Assembly: GCF_048159605.1 (NCBI RefSeq)
Contig: NZ_JBLREB010000006.1
Location: 18,118 to 82,117 of the forward strand
DNA length: 64,000 bases
Origin: Ectobacillus polymachus
Lineage (GTDB): Bacteria > Bacillota > Bacilli > Bacillales > Bacillaceae_G
Direction of reading: 5' to 3'
Shown here: positions 7,570-16,321 of the stretch, piece by piece
Layout of the letters: each line of letters starts with the position of its first letter
Numbering within the stretch: the stretch's first letter is position 1
Notes under the pieces: model-generated
Database searches by the model: none
Told to the model about the DNA's origin: nothing
Seen by the model: only the letters and a program-made list of their open reading frames with translations
Program-made: the position numbers and the translations under genes

Positions 7570-9432
7570 CTAGCTCTTCACATTATAAATCTTCTCAAGT
7601 TTAGATTGCATTGCATTCTGAATCTTAGTAGCATATTCTTCGAATACATCTTTATAATGAGCGTACGGAGACAACGCACAAGCCCGTAGTACTGTTATCT
7701 TCCCTTCTTTATTCCATTCGCTTTCACTAATTCCAAGACTTTTCACATATGGTAGTGGGCTGTTACCATAGTCAGGAATAGCAAAATCTGTATGAGATGT
7801 AATAAATTCATTGCTATAAAGTTGACCTTCAACGTAAGAAGCTTGACCAAAAAAGTCATGGTTTAATTTGTTCATTTTTCCTAAATCCGTGTTTCCTTCT
7901 TCATTAAATACATAATCAACCATATTAAAATCGGGTTTTGTTAATGGATAAACATTAATCGTCTTATCTCCAACTTTAAATTTCTTACCCTGTAAGAAGT
8001 GATAAAAAAGATAAGCTCCTTCAATACTTGCACCAAGTAATTTACCATAACCAGTTACGTTTAATGGTAATACTTTATGGGCTGTCCAAACTGCGGCTGC
8101 AGTTGCCCCTGCTTTAGAGCCTTCAAGAATATATGCACCAAGCAATGCAGGAATATCTGCTCCCTTTTCAAATACATATGTTGCAAAGTATGAAATGACG
8201 TCACGCATTCTAATATCTTTTACAACAATTCCACCGGCAGAGTAAGGTATATACCCCATTTTATGCGGATCAATTGTAATGGTTTCAACCTGGCTCATTG
8301 CTTTGAATGAATTATAAATATCCTCAGTCAACCATTCATTGTTTCCCGTAAAAACATTATATTTTTTATATACTTCATTAATTTTATTGTAATCAATAAA
8401 TTCATTGTTTTCATCTAAGAAAATAGATCGAGCATATCCACCATAAGCAGCATCTACATGAATGTAGAAGTAAATACCCTCTTGCATTAATTTATCGCGC
8501 AGCGCAACCATTTTATCAATATGATCTACTTGTCCTTCTTCTGTTGTACCAATAACACCCACCACACCGAGAATAGGTTTTTTTTCTGCAGCTAATGCTC
8601 GAATTTTTTCTTCAAGTTTCCCGATATCCATACGGTAGTTATTATCAACATCAATTGCTTCCACTCCATCAAGGCCTATGCCAATAATGTCTGCTGCTTT
8701 TAGCCAAGAATAGTGTTTGGTTTGTGGAATCAACCATTTACCCAGCTCTTGTAGATGTTGACCACTACGTGCAGAGTGCGCTTTGATTTCATCAATTTTT
8801 TCAGGAATTTGATCTAAAAGATTTAAAATCTCTTCTGTAGACATATTTAATAATTGCCATTCCGATTTATCTTTAACAAATTCAGGAGCTACTTCTTTAA
8901 TCGCTAAAGGAAGAGACTTCATGTTTCTTGCATACCAAAGGCCTTCTAGATTAGCAATTGAACCATCTGCACAAATATGCCCCCAACTCTTACCTTTTTG
9001 ATAGCTCATCATAGCAGCAAATTCATGTCCTACTTCTTCTTCCATTTGAGAAGTACCTGGTGAAGATTCATATGCCACATTATTCCCATTCCATAACATT
9101 GCAGCTGTATACGCAATAATAGCTGGCATTAATGTTTCAGAATTCATATGTCCCCAAAACCGTCCTGCCGAATGCCATGGCAATGAATTCGTACGAAGAT
9201 TTGATGATAATACATTCATTACGCTGCGGATATGATCCGCCGTTTCTTGAAAGCTTTTTGAACTTTTATCTTGCGGAGTTATAACTGGTAAATCTTGTGG
9301 TTGGTAATTTTGACGCCACCCTACATGTTCATCTACCATCTTGTTTAACAGCTCTTTAAATAAATCGGCATTTTCACCTTTATCCCCTAAGAATAGTGCT
9401 TTTAAATCTATATCTGGCATTGTATATTTCAT
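7570..9432 (-). CDS. tyrDC: tyrosine decarboxylase (PLP-dependent)
   Basis: A 620-residue group II PLP decarboxylase that matches enterococcal tyrosine decarboxylase along its whole length from memory: G-W-R-Q-N-Y near residue 38, N-G-N-N-V-A-Y-E-S-S-P, H-V-D-A-A-Y-G-G-Y, the PLP lysine in I-D-P-H-K-M-G-Y near residue 390, and the long C-terminal extension ending in F-I-T-S-H-T-D-F. It converts tyrosine (and often phenylalanine) to tyramine plus CO2 in the cytoplasm, consuming a proton. It sits 18 bases downstream of its exchanger, with a GGAGGG site before the ATG. Glutamate decarboxylase is unlikely given length and similarity. Confidence 0.92.
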   Translation of the reverse strand: MKYTMPDIDLKALFLGDKGENADLFKELLNKMVDEHVGWRQNYQPQDLPVITPQDKSSKSFQETADHIRSVMNVLSSNLRTNSLPWHSAGRFWGHMNSETLMPAIIAYTAAMLWNGNNVAYESSPGTSQMEEEVGHEFAAMMSYQKGKSWGHICADGSIANLEGLWYARNMKSLPLAIKEVAPEFVKDKSEWQLLNMSTEEILNLLDQIPEKIDEIKAHSARSGQHLQELGKWLIPQTKHYSWLKAADIIGIGLDGVEAIDVDNNYRMDIGKLEEKIRALAAEKKPILGVVGVIGTTEEGQVDHIDKMVALRDKLMQEGIYFYIHVDAAYGGYARSIFLDENNEFIDYNKINEVYKKYNVFTGNNEWLTEDIYNSFKAMSQVETITIDPHKMGYIPYSAGGIVVKDIRMRDVISYFATYVFEKGADIPALLGAYILEGSKAGATAAAVWTAHKVLPLNVTGYGKLLGASIEGAYLFYHFLQGKKFKVGDKTINVYPLTKPDFNMVDYVFNEEGNTDLGKMNKLNHDFFGQASYVEGQLYSNEFITSHTDFAIPDYGNSPLPYVKSLGISESEWNKEGKITVLRACALSPYAHYKDVFEEYATKIQNAMQSKLEKIYNVKS

Positions 9433-9450
9433 TTTTCAGTTCCCTCCAAA

Positions 9451-10860
9451 TTATGATTCTTTCTTCCACTCTGGCTTTTTAAATCTGTTGATGACAAGTG
9501 CTATACCAATCATTACTAATGTAGCGACCACTTGATAAATAATGTATCCCGTATATTGATTTGGATTTAAAATCGATGGCGGAATAAGGCTTACAATAAT
9601 TGTAAAAATGATACTTATCATCGAAAGAAGGAAGACAATCCACATTAACCCATTTCCATTACTACCCAATCTGAATGGTCTTTGAAGATCAGGCATTGTA
9701 TAACGTAAACGAATCGCTGAGAGAGCGATTAAAATATATACAACACAATACAAAATCGTTGTTGTAATTGTAAGAATAAAGAATGCACTGCTAACATCTG
9801 GAACTACTATATATAAGATAGACACTAAGGAAATTACAATTGCTTGAATCATCACAAATGTAATGGGAATATCTCTCTTCGTTCTCTTTTGAAAGAATTT
9901 CGGAAGGTTACCTGCTTCTGCAACTGTAATCATCGATTTACTTGGTCCAAGCACCCATGCGCTTAACTGTACTAAAACCCCAATTAATATCATCAATGAA
10001 ATGAGATTTACAAAAATAATGGGAATACCTAAATCCGTGCAGAAGATCAAATATGGCTGTGTAATATTAGCAAGCTCCAATTTACCTTTTGGTACTGCAT
10101 TTGCTTCAGTTAAACCAGCAATGATATTAAAAATTGCTAATAAAATTACTGAAGCGATAACAGCAATCGGATAGTTACGTTTTGGATTTTCAATTGCATT
10201 CGCATGTACAGACGAAATTTCTACTCCTGCAAAAATAAAGATAATCCCCGATAGATAAGTTATACTTCCTAAATCCTTAAAATTAGGAACAAGATCACTT
10301 CGCTTAAAGCCCCCTAAATAACTATTAGGCTGAATCCCGTTTTTCATCATGTAAGCGACACCTAGAATAACAAGAAATACAAATGGAATATACACACCAA
10401 TAACCGCTCCCCAATTACCTGCAACTTTAACCATATCAAACTGAAGATTCAATAAGGTTACACTCCAGTACGAGATAAGGATAATAAAGAAAATAAAATA
10501 ATTATTTGAAGATAAATGGGGTTTATTAATGACGTACCCTAATAGAACTCCTACAGTTGAAGAAACCATAACCATCCCAAAAAACATTTGAACCCATAAT
10601 AACCAGGAGGTAACAAATCCCCATTTTTCACCTAAACCGTGAGTCACCCAAACTTGAGGTCCTCCTTCTTCAGTGAATCCTGTTGAGAGTTCAGCTGACA
10701 TTAATGCAATCGGTAAAGCAAATGCCAACGCAGCAACGAGCATATAAAAAATTTGCGTCCAACCAGTAATAGCAAGGGTTGGCACACTACGTACAGTCCC
10801 AAAAAAAGCCATCGTAATACCAATCAATCCGTAAAGTGTTAATTGTTTTGTCTTGTCCAT
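9451..10860 (-). CDS. tyrP: tyrosine/tyramine exchanger, APC superfamily
   Basis: A 469-residue transporter with about twelve transmembrane segments and the amino-acid/amine antiporter layout. The TM1 region reads G-L-I-G-I-T-M-A-F-F-G-T-V-R-S and a conserved E-G-G-P loop follows TM2. Directly upstream of tyrosine decarboxylase on the same strand, it should import tyrosine and export tyramine, giving acid resistance and proton motive force. The ATG at 10860 has an AGAAGG site eight bases upstream and is preferred to a TTG nine codons earlier. The order exchanger-then-decarboxylase is the reverse of that in enterococci. Confidence 0.88.
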   Translation of the reverse strand: MDKTKQLTLYGLIGITMAFFGTVRSVPTLAITGWTQIFYMLVAALAFALPIALMSAELSTGFTEEGGPQVWVTHGLGEKWGFVTSWLLWVQMFFGMVMVSSTVGVLLGYVINKPHLSSNNYFIFFIILISYWSVTLLNLQFDMVKVAGNWGAVIGVYIPFVFLVILGVAYMMKNGIQPNSYLGGFKRSDLVPNFKDLGSITYLSGIIFIFAGVEISSVHANAIENPKRNYPIAVIASVILLAIFNIIAGLTEANAVPKGKLELANITQPYLIFCTDLGIPIIFVNLISLMILIGVLVQLSAWVLGPSKSMITVAEAGNLPKFFQKRTKRDIPITFVMIQAIVISLVSILYIVVPDVSSAFFILTITTTILYCVVYILIALSAIRLRYTMPDLQRPFRLGSNGNGLMWIVFLLSMISIIFTIIVSLIPPSILNPNQYTGYIIYQVVATLVMIGIALVINRFKKPEWKKES

Positions 10861-11027
10861 AAATAATGCCTTCTTTCCGATATTCAATTTTTGGTTGAAT
10901 GTCTTATTTAAAGATTAGAACCAGCTCTTTTTTAGAGTTATCATGCCACTTGATATTTATGTCAGGTAAATATCTGGTAAAAATTTGGTACTCACGAAAT
11001 TCTTCAGACATTTTCGGGTTTCTGAAC

Positions 11028-11079
11028 GCAAAAAGAGAACCGAAATAACGTTGGTACGTTATTTCGGTTCTCTTTTTGC
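11028..11079. terminator. 24-bp perfect hairpin between SRAP and tyrP
   Basis: The arms 11028-11051 and 11056-11079 are perfectly complementary over 24 bp with a four-base loop, and the 3' arm ends in TTTTT on either strand. It lies 33 bases past the SRAP stop. It is longer than most bacillary terminators. It could also act in the tyrP leader, but no T-box or riboswitch consensus was seen there. Confidence 0.8.
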
Positions 11080-11111
11080 ATTATATTCGGCAGGAACTTA
11101 TGCTCTAAGTT

Positions 11112-11783
11112 TTAATAAACTGGCTTTATTACTTCTGGAAGGTCATTTTTCGGTGAATTGACTAAATCTGAAATCTCGTATGCTTCCATTTGTTCCCCTG
11201 AATACGGAATAAGTAGTTGTTGTAACAAATCCAAGTCATCAATAGACCTATCTAACCAAGCCTTTTCATCCTTTTTACTTTGTAAAATGACAGGCATACG
11301 ATCGTGGATGTCACTCATTACGCTATTCGGCTCTGTTGTAATGATCGTGCATGAATGAATTACTTTATCATTTTGCTCCCATCGATCCCATAAACCTGCA
11401 AATGAAAAAATCTCATGTGATTGAAGCTGAATTCTCATTGGAATTTTCTTTCCATCTTTCTTTTTCCATTCATAAAAGCTATCTACAGGAATAATGCAGC
11501 GTCTCCGCTTAAAAGAGGATTGAAAAGAAGGCTTTTCTTGTAATGTTTCTGTTCTAGCATTAATCAATTTGTAGCCTATTTTTATATCTTTCGCCCAGGA
11601 TGGAATCAACCCCCAACGAAGCTCCCCTAAACGATTGTTTTTTCCATCATTCACGACAGCAAGAATATTTTGCGAAGGAGCAATATTGTATCGGGGATGG
11701 TACTCTAAATCACCTGGAAATATTGCTTCAAAACGTTCTGCAACACTCCCTAAATCGTCAATTAAAGTGAATCTCCCGCACAT
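11112..11783 (-). CDS. SOS response-associated peptidase / abasic-site shield (SRAP, YedK-like)
   Basis: A 223-residue SRAP-domain protein. Cys2 (M-C-G-R-F-T) becomes the catalytic N-terminal nucleophile after Met removal. N-A-R-T-E-T binds DNA, the glutamate is in S-F-Y-E-W-K, and the histidine is in H-D-R-M-P-V-I-L. This family forms a DNA-protein crosslink with abasic sites in single-stranded DNA and protects them. Full family length, single gene, followed by a very strong hairpin. Confidence 0.92.
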   Translation of the reverse strand: MCGRFTLIDDLGSVAERFEAIFPGDLEYHPRYNIAPSQNILAVVNDGKNNRLGELRWGLIPSWAKDIKIGYKLINARTETLQEKPSFQSSFKRRRCIIPVDSFYEWKKKDGKKIPMRIQLQSHEIFSFAGLWDRWEQNDKVIHSCTIITTEPNSVMSDIHDRMPVILQSKKDEKAWLDRSIDDLDLLQQLLIPYSGEQMEAYEISDLVNSPKNDLPEVIKPVY

Positions 11784-11820
11784 ACCATCACAACCTTTTT
11801 ATAATTTAGGAGTTATTTAA

Positions 11821-12288
11821 CTAATCCCGTTCTATCATACACTTGTCTAGGTGCTCAAGCACAATCGGCCATGCCTGTTCGTGCTGGTTCTTTGACTCCT
11901 CATCTGGAAATCCTGCGTGCGTAAGACGTAGCTGAGTGCCATTACCGAAAGGTTCAAGTTCAACTGTGACGACGGTCTCAGCCCCCTTTGTTCCCCCTGC
12001 ACCAGTAACCCACGTCATTTCAACGAGACAGTCTTGCTCAAGTCTTAGAAATCGTCCGTAATGAGGATGATGCTGTGTCTCACTATGCTCGTTGGGCTTA
12101 AAGATTGTCTCAAAAAAGAAGACCGAGTTGACTTCTCCCTTCATTACCATCGTTCCAGGTGCTGCGAACCAACGGTCAAATTGTTCCGTCCAAGCTCGAA
12201 AAAGCACGCCGGGCGCTGCATCCATCAAGCGTTCAACCTTCAGATGAAATGGTCTTGACGAAAGATCAGGTATCGTAATAGGTAGCAT
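11821..12288 (-). CDS. SRPBCC/AHSA1-domain protein
   Basis: A 155-residue START-like protein: V-E-R-L-M-D-A-A-P-G-V-L-F-R-A-W-T is the typical AHSA1 opening, with F-D-R-W-F-A-A-P-G and the C-terminal W-P-I-V-L-E-H-L-D-K-C helix. These proteins bind small hydrophobic ligands or act as ATPase activators. The role here is unknown. Codon use is somewhat richer in G and C than neighbours. Confidence 0.8.
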   Translation of the reverse strand: MLPITIPDLSSRPFHLKVERLMDAAPGVLFRAWTEQFDRWFAAPGTMVMKGEVNSVFFFETIFKPNEHSETQHHPHYGRFLRLEQDCLVEMTWVTGAGGTKGAETVVTVELEPFGNGTQLRLTHAGFPDEESKNQHEQAWPIVLEHLDKCMIERD

Positions 12289-12422
12289 TCTAATTCCTCC
12301 ACTTCATACAAAATTGTGCTGAATTATTCTAATAATATCATCGCTACAGAACGATCTACAAATGAGCGCTCTGGACGGGATTTGAATATCAAATTTCTCA
12401 TCGTAATGGGAAAGTTCTGCCA

Positions 12423-12485
12423 TTGTATTCTTGCAAAAACATCCCTTATACTTATGTTACCTAATTTTAAATGGAGGTTAACATA
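12423..12485 (+). promoter_or_regulatory. promoter with BirA (biotin repressor) operator for the bioY operon
   Basis: A possible sigma-A promoter is TTGTAT (12423-12428), 18 bp, TATACT (12447-12452). Immediately downstream, 12453-12485 forms an inverted repeat, TATGTTACCT ... AGGTTAACATA, the known BirA box pattern (TGTTAACC-N15-GGTTAACA) with one base missing in the left half. The right half contains the bioY ribosome binding site GGAGG, so bound BirA would block both transcription start clearance and translation. Biotin repression of this operon is the direct prediction. Confidence 0.82.
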
Positions 12486-12489
12486 AGAT

Positions 12490-13050
12490 ATGAAATTAAT
12501 AAATATGGTTTATGTTTCTATGTTTGCGGCAATTATGGGGGCACTAGGGGTGATTCCGCCTATCTTTTTGAGTTTTACACCTGTGCCTATTACCTTACAA
12601 TCGATGGGAGTCATGCTTTCTGGTTCTATATTAGGAGCTCGTCTAGGTCCTAAGTATGCGGCACTTAGCCAAGCCTTATTTTTGCTTGTTGTGGCGGCAG
12701 GTATGCCATTGTTATCTGGCGGACGAGGTGGAATCGGTGTTTTTGCTAGTCCTTCTGGAGGCTACTTAATCAGCTATATTGTAGGTGCCTATGTGATCGG
12801 GTATTTTGCCTATCGAATGAAAAAAATTTCAATCATTAAGATAATGCTAATCAATATTCTCGGCGGTATTTTCGTTGTGTATTTATTTGGTATTCCCTTT
12901 CAAGCACTGATGATGAATATATCAATTGCAAAAGCGGCCTACATGAGCCTTGTGTTTCTTCCAGGTGACTTCATTAAAGTGGTCGTTGCTTCCTTGCTGG
13001 CTATAAAATTGCAAAAAGCAATTCGGGTAAATAAAGAGATCGAGGCATAG
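12490..13050 (+). CDS. bioY: biotin transporter BioY
   Basis: A 186-residue ECF-type substrate-binding membrane protein with six hydrophobic segments and the BioY signatures P-V-P-I-T-L-Q-S and G-G-R-G-G-I-G-V-F-A-S-P-S-G-G-Y. It takes up biotin alone or with a shared ECF energising module. It is the first gene of a five-gene operon behind a BirA box, as in the yhfU(bioY2)-yhfT-yhfS group of B. subtilis. Confidence 0.93.
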   Translation: MKLINMVYVSMFAAIMGALGVIPPIFLSFTPVPITLQSMGVMLSGSILGARLGPKYAALSQALFLLVVAAGMPLLSGGRGGIGVFASPSGGYLISYIVGAYVIGYFAYRMKKISIIKIMLINILGGIFVVYLFGIPFQALMMNISIAKAAYMSLVFLPGDFIKVVVASLLAIKLQKAIRVNKEIEA

Positions 13051-13051
13051 G

Positions 13052-14503
13052 ATGAGAATTACAGGTACCTTTCATCTGTCTGCAAAAAAGAATCCCAATA
13101 AGCCTGCGATTGTCACAGAAAATGAAGTGATTACCTATAGAGCATGGAATGAACTCGTACAGCAGACGGCGGCTGCTTTCTTTAGCGAGGTTCCTGTTTA
13201 CAAACGGGTGGCATTATTTTTACCAAATAATCGTTTGTTTCTCCAATTATTCGCTGGTGCCAGTTTCGCCGGCTGGGCTAGTATTGTTGGAGATATGAGA
13301 TGGAAAGAACAAGAAATAAAGGAACGACTCGATCAAACGAAGCCAGATCTGATCATTGCCGATGAAAAGATGAAACCAACCTTAGACAAGCTTCCTCTCC
13401 GTGTGATTTATTCAGATGAATTTGAAAAATGGATTCATCCTGATATAGATTTGCCAATGGTCGAAGCTGAGAATGAGGCTCCTTTTTACATTGGATTTAC
13501 TTCTGGTTCGACAGGAAAGCCAAAGGCCTTCGTAAGATCTCATACCTCATGGGTTGAGAGCTTTCGTTGCAATCAAGCGGATCTTGGGATGACGGAAGAT
13601 GAGCATGTACTCATTCCAGGTTCCTTTGTGAATTCCACCTTTTTATACGGGGCCTTAAGTACGTTATTTTTAGGGGGCACGATTTATGTGCTGGCTAAAT
13701 TCTCTCCTGCTCGTATTATGGAGTTTCTGCATCTTTATCCGATTACTACGGTATATGTTGTACCAACAATGATCCAGGGGTTATTAACGGAAGGCTGCCG
13801 GGATGAACAGACGATCACCTTTATTTCTACGGGAGCCAAGTGGCTGCCGCTGACAAAGGAACAAATGCGGTTCCATTTCCCTAACGCCCGTTTTTATGAG
13901 TTTTACGGCACATCCGAGCTCAGCTTTGTTACCGTGCTAAAAAGCAACGAGCAAAGACAATATGCTGCTTCTGTCGGCCGGCCTTTCCATAATGTTGAAA
14001 TCTGCATCCGCGGTAAAAATGGACCCGCTCCGGCCGGCGAAGAAGGATTACTATACGTAAAAAGTAAGATGATCTTTGATGGCTATATAGATAATGAAGA
14101 AGAAACAAAAAAGGTATTACAAGGAGAATGGGCAACTGTTTATGATATGGCCAAAGTGGATGAGGAAGGCTACCTATATATACTAGGACGGCAAAATGAC
14201 ATGATCCTTTACGGAGGGACAAATATTTACCCACAAGAAATCGAGGAAGCGTTGAAAAAATGCCCTGGGGTGGAAGAAGCAGTTGTATTTGGTATCAAAG
14301 ATGAGTACTGGGGACAAAAACCGGTGGCCTGTATAAAAGGAGAAGTGTCAATCCCTTCTATAAAGCATTACTGTCTCCAAACTTTACCTGCTTATAAAAT
14401 TCCCCGCGTCTTTCGAAAGGTTGAAAATTTTACATATACCACTGGTGGAAAAATTTCACGCCAAGAATTAAGGAAGCTGTTTGAACAGGGGGTGTTAAAA
14501 TGA
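13052..14503 (+). CDS. yhfT: acyl-CoA ligase of the biotin-regulated operon (YhfT-like)
   Basis: A 483-residue ANL-superfamily enzyme. The AMP-binding loop F-T-S-G-S-T-G-K-P-K-A is near residue 150, the Y-E-F-Y-G-T-S-E motif near 285, the adenylation aspartate in Y-D-M-A-K-V-D near 370, and the C-terminal T-G-G-K-I-S-R lysine near 470. It would activate a fatty or dicarboxylic acid as CoA thioester. It starts two bases after bioY and overlaps the thiolase start by four (ATGA). In B. subtilis the homologous operon is BirA-controlled, which suggests a role connected with biotin precursor or acyl-CoA supply. That role is not proven. Confidence 0.85.
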   Translation: MRITGTFHLSAKKNPNKPAIVTENEVITYRAWNELVQQTAAAFFSEVPVYKRVALFLPNNRLFLQLFAGASFAGWASIVGDMRWKEQEIKERLDQTKPDLIIADEKMKPTLDKLPLRVIYSDEFEKWIHPDIDLPMVEAENEAPFYIGFTSGSTGKPKAFVRSHTSWVESFRCNQADLGMTEDEHVLIPGSFVNSTFLYGALSTLFLGGTIYVLAKFSPARIMEFLHLYPITTVYVVPTMIQGLLTEGCRDEQTITFISTGAKWLPLTKEQMRFHFPNARFYEFYGTSELSFVTVLKSNEQRQYAASVGRPFHNVEICIRGKNGPAPAGEEGLLYVKSKMIFDGYIDNEEETKKVLQGEWATVYDMAKVDEEGYLYILGRQNDMILYGGTNIYPQEIEEALKKCPGVEEAVVFGIKDEYWGQKPVACIKGEVSIPSIKHYCLQTLPAYKIPRVFRKVENFTYTTGGKISRQELRKLFEQGVLK

Positions 14504-15594
14504 GCCGAGCGGTGATCGTCAAAGCCAAGCGAACAGTAATAGGAAAAAAAGGCGGCATCTTAAAAGAATACTCACCTGAGCAATTGGCCGCTTTTGTCAT
14601 CCAAGCTCTCACAACCAACCTGACTGAAGAGGTCGACGAAGTGATTTTAGGAAATGCCGTAGGGCCTGGAGGAAATCTAGCCAGATTATCAGGTTTGGAG
14701 AGCGGCCTGCCGCTTACGGTACCAGGTATGACAATTGACCGGCAATGCGGTTCAGGATTAGAGGCGATCCGCCTTGCCTGTTATCTCATCCAAGGAGGGG
14801 CAGGTCAAATCTATATTGCAGGCGGGGTCGAAAGTAGCAGTCTATCGCCGTTCGTCCAGCGTGCCCGCTTTTCACCAGAACGGATTGGTGACCCCGATAT
14901 GGGTGTGGCTGCCGAGAATGTGGCTGAAAAATTTGGGATTACACGTTCCATTCAGGATGAATTTGCCTTATTAAGTTATAAACGGGCTGTCGAATCAGTT
15001 AAAAAAGGCTATTTTTCAATGGAAATCGTCCCCATTCCCAATCTCCCTTTCTATGATGAAGGCATCAATCTAAAGACGAATTATGAACGGATGCTACGGC
15101 GTTTATCACCTTGTTTTAAAGAAAATGGCACGGTGACGCTGGGAAATTGCTGCGGCATCAATGATGGGGCAGCGGCAGTTCTTGTGATGTCAGAGGAAAA
15201 AGCAAAAGAACTTGGGTACCAGCCCATTCTACGGTTTGTGGATAGTGTCGTAACGGGAGTGGACCCAAACTACCCAGGCGTCGGTCCAATTCCAGCTGTT
15301 TCAAAACTATTGTCGAGGAATTCCTTATTGATGTCGGACATCGACCTCATTGAATTAAACGAAGCCTTTGCTTCAAAGGTCGTCGCTTGTGCAAGGGAGT
15401 TATCTATTCCGTATGAAAAGTTAAACGTGGAGGGCGGGGCCATTGCCTTAGGTCATCCTTATGGAGCATCCGGAGCAATCCTGGTAACGAGATTGTTTTA
15501 TGAAGTCCAGCGGTATCAAGCAAACTATGCGATTTCAACGATTGGGATAGGTGGCGGTATCGGGCTTTCTATGTTATGGGAGAGGATATCTTGA
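14500..15594 (+). CDS. yhfS: thiolase-fold acyltransferase (YhfS-like)
   Basis: A 364-residue thiolase, about 30 residues shorter than typical acetyl-CoA acetyltransferases. The nucleophile Cys83 is present in D-R-Q-C-G-S-G and the histidine in A-L-G-H-P-Y-G-A-S-G. The second cysteine normally found in the C-terminal C-I-G-G-G motif is replaced by isoleucine (G-I-G-G-G-I-G), so classical Claisen condensation by this copy is doubtful. Translation is coupled to the upstream ligase by a four-base overlap. Likely acts on the CoA ester made by that ligase. Confidence 0.85.
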   Translation: MSRAVIVKAKRTVIGKKGGILKEYSPEQLAAFVIQALTTNLTEEVDEVILGNAVGPGGNLARLSGLESGLPLTVPGMTIDRQCGSGLEAIRLACYLIQGGAGQIYIAGGVESSSLSPFVQRARFSPERIGDPDMGVAAENVAEKFGITRSIQDEFALLSYKRAVESVKKGYFSMEIVPIPNLPFYDEGINLKTNYERMLRRLSPCFKENGTVTLGNCCGINDGAAAVLVMSEEKAKELGYQPILRFVDSVVTGVDPNYPGVGPIPAVSKLLSRNSLLMSDIDLIELNEAFASKVVACARELSIPYEKLNVEGGAIALGHPYGASGAILVTRLFYEVQRYQANYAISTIGIGGGIGLSMLWERIS

Positions 15595-15932
15595 AAACAG
15601 ACGAAGTGATCGTAACAATCACCAAAGAAATGGTCCAAGGCTTTGAGAAGATTTTCGGAAAACAAACAAAATTACCGCCTACCTTTCCGATGCTCTTTTA
15701 TCAATTCATGAACGTTCCATGGCAGTATGAAGCAGCACCGATCCACCGGAAGCAGATATGTACTTGTTCAAAGGAGCTGTCCATCGGGGACCGTTTTCGC
15801 TGCAAGGTAACGCTTGATAAGGAAATAAAGAAAGGAAAGTATACCTTTTATACTCAGACGCTGATTGGTTATGACTTAGAAGGAAGCGAGTGTTTTCAAT
15901 GTGTGTCAGAATTAGTCGTACATTCACAATAA
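15591..15932 (+). CDS. hot-dog fold protein, MaoC N-terminal dehydratase-like
   Basis: About 113 residues resembling the N-terminal half of fungal/mycobacterial-type (3R)-hydroxyacyl dehydratases: P-P-T-F-P-M-L-F-Y near residue 35, then H-R-K-Q-I-C-T-C-S-K-E-L-S-I-G-D. It lacks the catalytic D-x-N-P-x-H motif, which is carried by the next gene, so the two probably form a heterodimer. A TTG at 15591 with GAGAGG upstream is my preferred start. An ATG at 15576 inside the thiolase is possible. Confidence 0.72.
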   Translation: MKTDEVIVTITKEMVQGFEKIFGKQTKLPPTFPMLFYQFMNVPWQYEAAPIHRKQICTCSKELSIGDRFRCKVTLDKEIKKGKYTFYTQTLIGYDLEGSECFQCVSELVVHSQ

Positions 15933-16282
15933 CAGAAGAAAAAATTAACCAATATGCCTGTCTATCCGGAGACTTAAATCCGATTCATCTTAATCAAAAG
16001 GAAGCAGAGCGTGCCGGATTCCCCGCTCCCATTGCCCATGGCATGTTAACCATGGGCCTTACCCTCGAAATTACCTCTTTTTTTGCGGAAAAGGGATTGA
16101 GGATTTCCTCCTATGACATGCAATTTCTAAAACCTGTTTTCAGAAATGATACCATTCGCATCGTTGCAATGCAAAAACAGAAAAATGCTGCTTCTGATAT
16201 AATCCTCGAAGGGTTTAAAGGAACGGAACTGGTTATCCGCGGGAAAATAGTATGGGAGGATAGCTGTGGTAACAAGCTATAG
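15899..16282 (+). CDS. MaoC-like (R)-specific enoyl-CoA hydratase/dehydratase
   Basis: About 127 residues with the complete hydratase 2 motif: Y-A-C-L-S-G-D-L-N-P-I-H then G-F-P-A-P-I-A-H-G-M, carrying the catalytic Asp and His. Overlaps the preceding hot-dog gene in another frame. ATG at 15899 is chosen, and a GTG at 15890 sits too close to the AAGGAAG site. Together the ligase, thiolase and this dehydratase pair resemble an acyl-chain processing pathway under biotin control. Confidence 0.82.
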   Translation: MCVRISRTFTITEEKINQYACLSGDLNPIHLNQKEAERAGFPAPIAHGMLTMGLTLEITSFFAEKGLRISSYDMQFLKPVFRNDTIRIVAMQKQKNAASDIILEGFKGTELVIRGKIVWEDSCGNKL

Positions 16283-16283
16283 G

Positions 16284-16321
16284 AAAAATAGGAAAGGAGA
16301 AATAACTCCTTTCCTATTTTT
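16284..16321 (+). terminator. terminator of the bioY operon
   Basis: Perfect stem AAAAATAGGAAAGGAG (16284-16299) / CTCCTTTCCTATTTTT (16306-16321) ending in five T, two bases after the last stop codon. Confidence 0.92.

Noticed and set aside
10880..11027. Possible T-box leader for the tyrosine operon
   Set aside because: The T-box consensus and specifier stem could not be found in the minus-strand leader.
14774..14974. Overlapping alternative frames within the yhfT-yhfS genes
   Set aside because: Shadows of well-supported coding sequences with clear catalytic motifs in the main frame.
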